From Planctomycetia bacterium (GTDB lineage: Bacteria > Planctomycetota > Planctomycetia > Pirellulales > UBA1268), in the NCBI GenBank assembly GCA_009923125.1, contig RFUD01000141.1, forward strand, positions 1-6,570: DNA of 6,570 nt. The letters are read 5' to 3'. Below are positions 1-5,963 of the stretch, in pieces. A model generated the notes under the pieces. The model saw nothing but the letters and a program-made list of their open reading frames with translations, ran no database searches and was not told the origin of the DNA. The position numbers and the translations under genes were made by a program. The first letter of the stretch is position 1. Each line of letters begins with the position of its first letter.

Positions 1-9
1 CTGCGTTGA

Positions 10-87
10 AGTTCACGCACCCGGGAGGCGGCCGACCAGAAGTATCCACCCCGCCTCGAGGCGCTGGAGCGGTCGCGCGACGAGGAG
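10..87 (+). other. Probable N-terminal extension of the FtsK/SpoIIIE-type ATPase, upstream of its first usable start
   Basis: These 26 codons are in the same frame as the large ATPase and stay coding-like. They read as a charged, Glu/Arg/Ala-rich helix (EAADQKYPPRLEALERSRDE) that runs without a break into the coiled-coil-like start of the ATPase. The frame is closed by TGA at 7-9 and contains no ATG, GTG or TTG before the GTG at 88. Either the gene really starts at 88 and this is chance, or the reading frame continues upstream in another frame and a base is missing or extra in the first 30 or so positions. The second reading seems more likely to me, because the composition matches the following coiled coil and the GTG at 88 has no properly spaced ribosome binding site. 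Confidence 0.45.
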
Positions 88-3066
88 GTGCGGAAGCTCG
101 AGCAGGCCCGCGACGAGCGGCTGGCGGCGATCGACGCCCGGCGGGCCGCACGCTGGGAGGAGATGACGTCCCGCTGGAGGGCCGTGCGGACGGAGACGGG
201 AGCGATCGTGGCGGCGGCCGACGCCATCGATGCGGCGGCGTTCCCCGACTGGTCCCTGCTGGCGGACGAACAGCATCCGCTCCCGGTGGCCGCGCCTCCG
301 GGGCTGCGGTTCGGCACGCAGGCGCTCACGCTGGAGCGGGTCCCCGGCGGCGTGTCGGCCACCCCGGAACTCAACGCCTTCGGGCCGATCGCCTGGTCCC
401 AGCCGGCCATCGTCCCCTTCCCCACGGGTGCCTCGCTGGTCATCAGGACCACCGCCGATCAGCAGCAGACGGCCTCCGCGATGATGCAGGCCGTGATGCT
501 CCGGATCGCGTCGGGCATCCCGCCGGGCCAGAGCCGGTTCACGATCATCGACCCGCTCGGCCTGGGCGAGCCGTTCGCGGGCTTCATGCACCTCGCCGAC
601 CACGACGAACTGCTCGTCACGAGCAGGATCTGGACCGAGCCGCAGCAGATCGAGCAGCGGCTGGCCGACGTCACGGAGCAGATGGAGGTGGTGATCCAGA
701 AATACCTCCGCAACGAGTACGAATCGATCGGCGCCTACAACGCCATGGCCGAGGTGCCCGAACCCTACCGGTTCGTGGTCGTCGCCAACTTCCCGGCCAA
801 CTTCACCGAGACCAGCGCCCGCCGGCTGGCGAGCATCGCCGCCAGCGGGGCCCGCTGCGGCGTGTACCTCGTGCTCTCGGTGGACACCAAGGCCCCCATG
901 CCGGCCGACTTCAGCCTGGCCGAGGTGGAGAAGCACTCCACGACGCTCGTGCTGAAGAACGGCGTGTTCACCTGGAACGATCCCGAGTTTTCCAAGTGGC
1001 CGTTGACCGTCGAGCAGGCGCCGTCGGACGAGATGTTCACGCGGATCATCCAGCGGGTGGGGAAGGCCGCCAAGGCCGCGAAGCGGGTGGAGGTGCCGTT
1101 CGACCGCGTCGCGCCGAAGGAGGAGGACTGGTGGCGCGGCAGCACGGCCGGGGAGGTGCTCGCGCCGCTCGGCCCCGCGGGCGCGAAGAAGTTGCAGTAC
1201 CTCAAGCTCGGCAAGGGAACCAGCCAGCACGTGCTCATCGCCGGCAAGACGGGCTCCGGCAAATCGACGCTGATGCACGCGATGATCACGAGCCTGGCGC
1301 TGCAGTACAGCCCCAACGAGCTGCAGTTCTATCTCATCGACTTCAAGAAGGGCGTCGAGTTCAAGCTCTACGACCACTACAAGCTGCCGCATGCCCGCGT
1401 GATCGCCATCGAGAGCGAGCGTGAGTTCGGCCTCTCGGTCCTGGAGCAGCTCGACCGCGAGCTCAAGCGGCGCGGCGACCTGTTCCGCGACCTGGCGGTC
1501 CAGGACGTCGCCGGCTTCCGCGGCACCGGCCACCCCGATCCGATGCCCCGGATCCTGCTCCTGATCGACGAGTTCCAGGAGATCTTCGTCGAGGACGACA
1601 AGCTGGCCCAGGAGGCGGCGCTGATCCTCGACCGGCTCGTGCGCCAGGGCCGTGCCTTCGGCATGCACGTGATCCTCGGCTCCCAGACGCTCGGCGGCTC
1701 CTACAGCCTGCCGCGGGCCACCATGGGTCAGATGGCGGTGCGGATCGCGCTGCAGTGCAACGAGGCCGACTCCAGCCTCATCCTCTCCGAAGACAACACC
1801 GCCGCCCGCCTCCTCACCCGCCCCGGCGAGGCGATCTACAACGACGCCAACGGCATGGTGGCCGGCAACAACCCGTTCCAGGTCGTGTTCCTCAACGACG
1901 AGCGGCGGGAGCGGTATCTCGGCGCCCTGCGGGCCCTCGCCGACCGCCGCACCGACATCCCGCCGCTGCCGCGCATGGTGTTCGACGGCAACGAGGCGGC
2001 CGATCCGGCCGGCAACCCGCTGCTGCGGGAGATGCTGGCGTCGAGCACCGTCCATGGCCGTGAGCCCACCGCCTCGCTCGCCTGGCTCGGCGACGCGATC
2101 GCGATCAAGGACCCCACCACGGCGACGTTCCGCCGCCAGGGCGGGGCCAACATGCTCATCGTGGGCCAGCGGGAGGATCTCGGCGCGGCACTCCTGGCGA
2201 TGTCGGTCGTCAGCCTGGCCGCCGGCCACGACCCGTTTCCGGGAGGCGCCACCGGCCGTCCGGCACGGTTCGTGCTGTTCGAGCCCGCGATCGCCGAGGA
2301 GAAGCCGGAACTCCTCCTCGCGCCGCTCGCCGCCAGCCTGCCCCACGAGATGGAGGTCGTCGGTCGGCTGGGGGTCGCCGACGCCATGGAGCGGCTCGCG
2401 GCCGAGGTGCGTCGCCGCGTCGACGACCAGGTGCTCGACGGCGAGGCGGTGTTCGTCGTCGTCCGCGACCTCGCGCGGTTCCGCGAACTCCGCAAGGCGG
2501 ACGACGGGTTCGGCTTCTCCTTCGGGGCGGACAAGAAGGTCGGGCCGGCACAGCACTTCCTCGACGTGCTCAAGGACGGGCCGACCGTCGGCGTCCACAC
2601 GATCCTGTGGTGCGATTCGCTCACCAATCTGATGCGCACGTTCGAGCGTGGGGCCCTCAAGGAGTTCGAGCTCCGGGTCCTGTTCCAGATGAGCGGCTCC
2701 GACTCCAGCCAGCTCATCGACAATCCGCTCGCCAGCAAACTCGGGCCCCAGCGGGCGCTGTTCATCCACGAGGAGACGGGCACCTTCGAGAAGTTCCGCC
2801 CCTACGCGTTCCCCGGCGCCGAGTGGCTCGCCGGCATCTCGGCCCGACTCCGCGAACGGCCGCAGGGCACACCGGGTGAACGGCCCGCGCCGGGCGAACG
2901 GCCCACGCCGGGCTATCAGCCCACGGCGGCCCGACCGCAGGCGGCTCCCGCGATGGAGTCGGAGGAGAAATTCGACTTCGGCTTCGGCGGCCCGGAAGGG
3001 GAGTTCAACTTCACGAAGTTCCTCGACGATCCCCCGCGGGCCGAAGGGGACGCTCCGCCAGGCTGA
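88..3066 (+). CDS. FtsK/SpoIIIE-type ATPase with three RecA-like modules (EccC-like layout), 5' end uncertain
   Basis: Visible product is 992 residues from GTG 88. Residues 1-40 are a charged coiled-coil-like helix. The central module (about 350-640) is a clear FtsK/SpoIIIE motor: Walker A GKTGSGKST at 386-394, the family motif LIDFKKGVEF at 416-425, Walker B LLLIDEF with D494/E495, and the sensor-like GSQT around 531-534. The flanking modules look like degenerate copies. Module 1 (about 100-310) has RTTADQQQTA (120-129) where the P-loop should be and VVVANFP (230-236) at Walker B. Module 3 (about 660-900) has VGQREDLGAA (692-701) and VVVRDL (790-795). There is no visible membrane segment and no C-terminal gamma (winged-helix) domain, so this is not the housekeeping division translocase FtsK. 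Known three-module relatives are the EccC ATPases of type VII secretion; a secretion, DNA-pumping or defence role are all possible. GTG 88 directly abuts GAGGAG, too close for a normal ribosome site, and an in-frame ATG lies at 163. The tail (about 925-992) is low complexity. Confidence 0.88.
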   Translation: MRKLEQARDERLAAIDARRAARWEEMTSRWRAVRTETGAIVAAADAIDAAAFPDWSLLADEQHPLPVAAPPGLRFGTQALTLERVPGGVSATPELNAFGPIAWSQPAIVPFPTGASLVIRTTADQQQTASAMMQAVMLRIASGIPPGQSRFTIIDPLGLGEPFAGFMHLADHDELLVTSRIWTEPQQIEQRLADVTEQMEVVIQKYLRNEYESIGAYNAMAEVPEPYRFVVVANFPANFTETSARRLASIAASGARCGVYLVLSVDTKAPMPADFSLAEVEKHSTTLVLKNGVFTWNDPEFSKWPLTVEQAPSDEMFTRIIQRVGKAAKAAKRVEVPFDRVAPKEEDWWRGSTAGEVLAPLGPAGAKKLQYLKLGKGTSQHVLIAGKTGSGKSTLMHAMITSLALQYSPNELQFYLIDFKKGVEFKLYDHYKLPHARVIAIESEREFGLSVLEQLDRELKRRGDLFRDLAVQDVAGFRGTGHPDPMPRILLLIDEFQEIFVEDDKLAQEAALILDRLVRQGRAFGMHVILGSQTLGGSYSLPRATMGQMAVRIALQCNEADSSLILSEDNTAARLLTRPGEAIYNDANGMVAGNNPFQVVFLNDERRERYLGALRALADRRTDIPPLPRMVFDGNEAADPAGNPLLREMLASSTVHGREPTASLAWLGDAIAIKDPTTATFRRQGGANMLIVGQREDLGAALLAMSVVSLAAGHDPFPGGATGRPARFVLFEPAIAEEKPELLLAPLAASLPHEMEVVGRLGVADAMERLAAEVRRRVDDQVLDGEAVFVVVRDLARFRELRKADDGFGFSFGADKKVGPAQHFLDVLKDGPTVGVHTILWCDSLTNLMRTFERGALKEFELRVLFQMSGSDSSQLIDNPLASKLGPQRALFIHEETGTFEKFRPYAFPGAEWLAGISARLRERPQGTPGERPAPGERPTPGYQPTAARPQAAPAMESEEKFDFGFGGPEGEFNFTKFLDDPPRAEGDAPPG
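2872..2925 (+). repeat. Three tandem 18-bp repeats encoding PGERPA/PGERPT/PGYQPT in the ATPase tail
   Basis: Units are 2872-2889, 2890-2907 and 2908-2925. The first two differ at two positions; the third has diverged in the middle (Tyr-Gln replacing Glu-Arg). The 18-bp period equals six codons, so the repeat keeps frame and encodes a Pro/Gly-rich linker at residues 929-946. It separates the third ATPase module from a short acidic and aromatic C-terminal tail. Copy-number change by slippage would lengthen or shorten the linker without breaking the gene. Confidence 0.85.
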
Positions 3067-3090
3067 TCCCGCCCGACGTCACGGCTCCCG

Positions 3091-3110
3091 GCGCGACGCG
3101 GCGCGACGCC
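3091..3110. repeat. Short tandem direct repeat in the convergent gap between the ATPase and protease genes
   Basis: Two adjacent 10-mers, GCGCGACGCG and GCGCGACGCC, differ only at the last base. They sit in the 49-bp gap between the stop of the ATPase (3064-3066) and the stop of the protease on the other strand (3116-3118). The gap shows no convincing hairpin followed by a T tract in either direction, so no terminator is called. Such a short GC-rich repeat could be chance. Confidence 0.35.
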
Positions 3111-3115
3111 CGGCC

Positions 3116-4426
3116 CTACCGCCGGATCGTGTCGCCGGTCAGGTGACCGAACAGCGTCTCGCGGCCCCGGAGCACGTAGAACTTGATCGGCCCCAGGTTG
3201 TCCTCGCGGGCCTTGTCCAGGACGTAGGTCACGTTGTCGGGCGACACCGTCTCCCAGACGTGGAGGCCCACGAGGATGTCGCCCGCGTGGATCCCCTGGT
3301 CGGCGGCCGGCCCGTCGGCACGCACCTCACGGACGAGCAGCCCCCCGCGATACCGCGACTGCAGCTTCTGCACCCTCGCCGCCGGCACCGATTCGAGCCT
3401 CAGGCCCAGTTCCTGCCAGCACCGCTCCTCGACCGACAGCGCCAGCGACCGCGCCGCGGCGAGCGCGAGCTCGAGCCGCTCCTCCGCTCCGGCCCGCTGG
3501 ATCGTGACCGGCACGCTGTCGCCCGCCTTGTGTCCCAGCAGCGCCCGTTCGAGGTCGAGCTGGCTCGCCACCGGCAGGTCGCCGATCCGCGTGATCACGT
3601 CGCCCGCCCGCACGCCGATCGTGTCGGCCGGGCTGGCGTCGTGCACCGCCTCGACCACCACGCCCCGCTGGCCGTCCCCCTTCCCCACGATGCCGTGCCA
3701 GGTGCGGTCCACCCGCTCCACCGAGAGCAGTTCGGTGACGATCGCGAGCGCCCGGTCGATCGGGATCGCGAAGCCGATCCCCTGCGCCCCGGCCCGCACC
3801 GCGACGTTGATGCCGATCATCTCGCCGTTGATGTTGAGCAACGGCCCCCCGGAGTTGCCCGGATTGATGCTGGCGTCGGTCTGGATGAGATCCTCGTACT
3901 GCTGGGTGCGACTGACCTCCACGTCGCGATGCAGCGCCGAGATGATGCCGCGGGTGACCGTGTGCTCGTAGCCGAAGGCGTTGCCGAGGGCGAGCACCGT
4001 CTCCCCGATCATCAGGTCGCTCGAGGTGCCGATCGCGATCACCGGCAGCGGGGCGTCGTGGGCCACCTTGATCACCGCCAGATCGGTCCGCGGGTCGTGC
4101 GACACGAGGGTCGCCGAGACCGTCCTGCCCGTCGACAGGGTGACCTCGATCCGCCGCACGCCCTCGACGACGTGATAGTTCGTCACCACGTATCCGCGGG
4201 GATCGATGACGACGCCCGTGCCCATGCCGTTGACGCGGCGATTCTCGCCGCCGGCGTCCTCGCCGCTCACGACCTTCTGGCCGTGGATGTTGACGACCGA
4301 GTCGCGGGTGCTCTCGATGGCCCGCACGATCGCGGTGCGACGCGACTCGGCCGCGGTCGCCGCGAACGGCGTCGCGACGGCACACAGGCCGACCGCGACG
4401 AGAACGCCGAATCGCGAACACCGCAT
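3116..4426 (-). CDS. htrA: HtrA/DegP-family exported serine protease with two PDZ domains
   Basis: Product is 436 residues, a normal length for a two-PDZ HtrA. Residues 1-26 form a Sec-type signal peptide: basic start, hydrophobic core, and an ATAA-type cleavage region near 25-27. The cysteine at 15 does not sit in a proper lipobox, so a lipoprotein is unlikely. The trypsin-like domain (about 30-235) carries the full catalytic triad: H85 in TNYHVV, D115 in RTDLAVIK and S192 in NPGNSGGPL. PDZ1 spans roughly 245-325 and PDZ2 roughly 335-425, the latter including the GDILVGL strand. The protein should be active in the periplasm or cell envelope, degrading or refolding damaged proteins, with PDZ domains binding exposed C termini. 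The start at 4426 (ATG) gives the signal peptide directly and no in-frame start is seen just upstream; a loose GGGACGGGA lies before it. It follows the oxidoreductase-like gene on the same strand after 233 bp, with a palindrome in between. The family call is secure; which HtrA subgroup it belongs to is not. Confidence 0.95.
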   Translation of the reverse strand: MRCSRFGVLVAVGLCAVATPFAATAAESRRTAIVRAIESTRDSVVNIHGQKVVSGEDAGGENRRVNGMGTGVVIDPRGYVVTNYHVVEGVRRIEVTLSTGRTVSATLVSHDPRTDLAVIKVAHDAPLPVIAIGTSSDLMIGETVLALGNAFGYEHTVTRGIISALHRDVEVSRTQQYEDLIQTDASINPGNSGGPLLNINGEMIGINVAVRAGAQGIGFAIPIDRALAIVTELLSVERVDRTWHGIVGKGDGQRGVVVEAVHDASPADTIGVRAGDVITRIGDLPVASQLDLERALLGHKAGDSVPVTIQRAGAEERLELALAAARSLALSVEERCWQELGLRLESVPAARVQKLQSRYRGGLLVREVRADGPAADQGIHAGDILVGLHVWETVSPDNVTYVLDKAREDNLGPIKFYVLRGRETLFGHLTGDTIRR

Positions 4427-4470
4427 GAGGCAGTCATCCCGTCCCTGGCCCGCACGGCGGCGCCCGAAGG

Positions 4471-4486
4471 CTCCACCGAGGTGGAG
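4471..4486. promoter_or_regulatory. Perfect inverted repeat in the protease leader: possible operator or leader hairpin
   Basis: The arms CTCCACC and GGTGGAG are perfect 7-bp inverted copies separated by two bases. The element ends 44 bp before the ATG of the HtrA-type protease. As DNA it has the size and symmetry of a dimeric repressor site. As minus-strand RNA it would fold as CUCCAC-CUCG-GUGGAG, a six-pair stem with a compact four-base loop. Which of these, if either, applies cannot be decided from the sequence. Confidence 0.4.
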
Positions 4487-4499
4487 GTCCGCGCATCCG

Positions 4500-4525
4500 T
4501 GCGCGGTCGCTCACCTGCCGGTTCC
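4500..4525 (-). promoter_or_regulatory. Weak candidate ECF-sigma-type promoter for the protease
   Basis: On the minus strand GGAACC occurs at 4525-4520, matching the core of the -35 element used by many ECF sigma factors. About 16-17 bp further on, the sequence near 4503-4500 (CGCA) is only a poor -10 match. htrA/degP genes are controlled by envelope-stress ECF sigma factors in several bacteria, which is why I note it. Transcription from here would place the inverted repeat at 4471-4486 in the leader RNA. A six-base match is easy to find by chance. Confidence 0.18.
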
Positions 4526-4588
4526 ATCGGACGGGATGCGGCGGCGATTGACCGCCGACACGGCGCCCCTCACAGGTTTCCAGCCGCG

Positions 4589-4672
4589 GCCGAAAACCGT
4601 CGGCGGGCCCGCATTTCAGCCGAAAAAACGCGAAGCCGTGCCGCCCCGCCCGGATTTCCTCACGTTTTCGGC
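4589..4672. repeat. Three copies of the 8-mer GCCGAAAA, two direct and one inverted
   Basis: The 8-mer lies at 4589-4596 and 4619-4626 on the plus strand, and inverted (TTTTCGGC) at 4665-4672, where it overlaps the last codons before the stop of the oxidoreductase-like gene. The two direct copies are 30 bp apart start to start. A-tracts are rare elsewhere in this window, so the clustering stands out. The inverted pair could form an 8-bp stem around a 38-base loop, but this is not a typical terminator. Confidence 0.35.
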
Positions 4673-5856
4673 CCGCCGCCCGGGCCGCCCGGCCGGTCGG
4701 GGGACGCCATCAACAGCGGCAGCAACTGCAGCGCGAGGAACAGCCCGAGCACCGCGAGCACGGCCACGGGCCAGGCGCCGGCGATCCGCTCGCCGAAGCC
4801 CCATTTGGCCTCCCGGGCGATGCCGCCCACGAGCGTCGCCAGGACGAGCACCAGCAGGCCCGCCAGCACGAGGCCGCAGCCCAGCGACGCCATGGTTCCC
4901 TTGAACGTGCCCAGTTCGGAGAACTCCTCCTGGTGCAGGTCGATCGCCCGCCCCTTGGCCATGCTCCGCGGCACGGTCTCCGCGAGCTCGATGCCGCGGG
5001 CCGCGTCGTCCCACCCGGCCGGCTTCACGGCCCCCGAGGCGACTCCGTCGAGCACGCCGAGGATCGCCCGCCCACGGTCGAACTCCAGTCGTTCGCCGCC
5101 ATCCGGCCCCGTCGACGTCGATGCCATTCCGTCCCCGGATGGCATGTCGAGCGTCCTCGTCCCCCGCGTGCCCACCACCGCGATCACGAGCGCGTCGTCG
5201 TCACCCCGCGCCACCTGCCAGCGGACGGGAACCGCGTCGGCGCCGGTGAACCCGACCGCCAGCGTCGCCCAGGCCGCGTCGGCGGCCGCCCCACCGAGCG
5301 TGGAGAGCCGCTGTGGATCGCCCACCAGCACCCGCACGAGATCCGCGTCGCGGGCCAGATGCTCGAGCACGTTGGACCGGCTGCGGTCGGCCAGCCGGCG
5401 CGTCATCTCCACGGTCTCGATCTGCCCCAGCGGACCTCCGCCGGCGACCGCCGCCTCGATGTCGCGGCGCAGCCGGACGACGAACGGATGCAGCCGGTCC
5501 GGCAACACCGGCACCAGCCGCGCGCCGGAGTCGTTGCGGATCATGTCGAGCTCGTAGGCCCAGAGCATCGACAGTTCGAGCGGCTGCGACAGCACGAGCG
5601 TGCGGCCCGCCTGCACGAGCTTCTTCACCGCCTCGGCCCGCGATTCGTTCCAGCCGTCGCCGCCCACGATCACGGCGTCGCAGGCGGCGGCGTCCATCAG
5701 GAATTCCCACGGCACGCGGCGGACCGTCGCCGGCACGACGCCGCCCCGCGCATCGTCTGCGACGTCGCAGGCGGCCACGACCTCGTCTCCCCGCGCCAGC
5801 GCAGCCCGCAGCACGGCCGCCACCTGCCCGTCGATGCCGAGAAGCCCGAAACGCAT
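4660..5856 (-). CDS. Membrane-anchored Gfo/Idh/MocA-like protein (probable non-catalytic oxidoreductase homologue)
   Basis: The protein starts with a Rossmann-type strand-turn-helix (MRFGLLGIDGQVAAVLRAAL) and the ACDV end of the second strand, as in Gfo/Idh/MocA NAD(P)-dependent oxidoreductases. Further family landmarks follow: CDAVIVGG, the helix plus QAGRTLVLSQPLELS, the GPLGQIETVEM strand opening the second domain, and EHLARDADLVRVLVGDP, matching the usual HDLD...LLG segment. The usual EKP signature, with its catalytic lysine, is replaced by SQP (residues 96-98 counted from the alternative GTG start), and the nucleotide loop is GLLGIDG, not GxGxxG. Near the C terminus two hydrophobic helices (about 327-351 and 366-389, same numbering) are followed by a Gly/Pro-rich tail. 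I infer a soluble domain tethered to the membrane that binds a ligand or cofactor but may not catalyse the usual reaction. ATG 5856 was chosen because it sits directly before the Rossmann strand; GTG 5874 in the same frame would add six residues. Neither has a well-spaced ribosome site. Confidence 0.8.
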   Translation of the reverse strand: MRFGLLGIDGQVAAVLRAALARGDEVVAACDVADDARGGVVPATVRRVPWEFLMDAAACDAVIVGGDGWNESRAEAVKKLVQAGRTLVLSQPLELSMLWAYELDMIRNDSGARLVPVLPDRLHPFVVRLRRDIEAAVAGGGPLGQIETVEMTRRLADRSRSNVLEHLARDADLVRVLVGDPQRLSTLGGAAADAAWATLAVGFTGADAVPVRWQVARGDDDALVIAVVGTRGTRTLDMPSGDGMASTSTGPDGGERLEFDRGRAILGVLDGVASGAVKPAGWDDAARGIELAETVPRSMAKGRAIDLHQEEFSELGTFKGTMASLGCGLVLAGLLVLVLATLVGGIAREAKWGFGERIAGAWPVAVLAVLGLFLALQLLPLLMASPDRPGGPGGGPKT

Positions 5857-5963
5857 CCACCCATTGTTGGCCACCGCGGGCGAACTGACCAGCGTCCACC
5901 CGCCGATTCCCGCCGCCTCCCCATGCGGTAGGCTGGGAGGCTTTCGTCCGCGAGGGTATTCGC
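5857..5963. promoter_or_regulatory. Divergent intergenic region between the oxidoreductase-like gene and cinA
   Basis: This short region must hold the start signals for two genes transcribed away from each other. For cinA, TAGGCT at 5929-5934 is a plausible -10-like hexamer with a leader of roughly 23 bases, but no recognisable -35 lies 16-18 bp before it. GAGGG at 5952-5956 is a good Shine-Dalgarno sequence, seven bases before the cinA ATG at 5964. I see no comparable signal for the minus-strand gene. Confidence 0.4.

Larger units (their letters stand above)
4427..4659. other. Intergenic region upstream of the HtrA-type protease
   Basis: This 233-bp gap lies between two minus-strand genes, so it contains the 3' flank of the oxidoreductase-like gene and the leader and presumed promoter of the protease. 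I see no supported small gene. It is richer than the genes in short symmetrical elements: the 7-bp-arm inverted repeat at 4471-4486, a 5-bp-arm hairpin GCGCA-4-TGCGC at 4491-4504, a 6-bp-arm pair CGGCGG/CCGCCG at 4539-4557, and the 10-bp palindrome GCGGGCCCGC at 4603-4612. In GC-rich DNA several of the shorter ones are expected by chance. A run of six T on the minus strand (4628-4623) lacks a good hairpin before it. Confidence 0.6.

Noticed and set aside
13..2769. A 918-codon open frame on the minus strand opposite the ATPase gene
   Set aside because: Its translation is low-complexity and shows no recognisable family, while the plus strand has clear Walker motifs. Long antisense open frames are expected opposite GC-rich genes with G/C third positions.
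3067..3115. A bidirectional terminator in the convergent gap
   Set aside because: The only internal pairings are about four bases long and no T-rich tract follows on either strand; only a short tandem repeat is visible.
4382..4426. A lipoprotein signal at the start of the HtrA-type protease, because of Cys 15
   Set aside because: The residues before the cysteine (V-G-L) do not fit a lipobox, and a good signal peptidase I site follows near residues 25-27.
4616..4660. A Rho-independent terminator after the oxidoreductase-like gene, from the six-T run on the minus strand
   Set aside because: The GC-rich sequence before the T run does not form a stem of more than about three pairs next to it, and the 8-bp pairing available has a 38-base loop and no T tract after it.
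2876..5557. An 893-codon open frame on the plus strand crossing the ATPase tail, the protease and the oxidoreductase-like gene
   Set aside because: It runs antisense through two well-supported genes and across intergenic DNA, and its product is Arg/Pro/Ala-rich noise with no motif.
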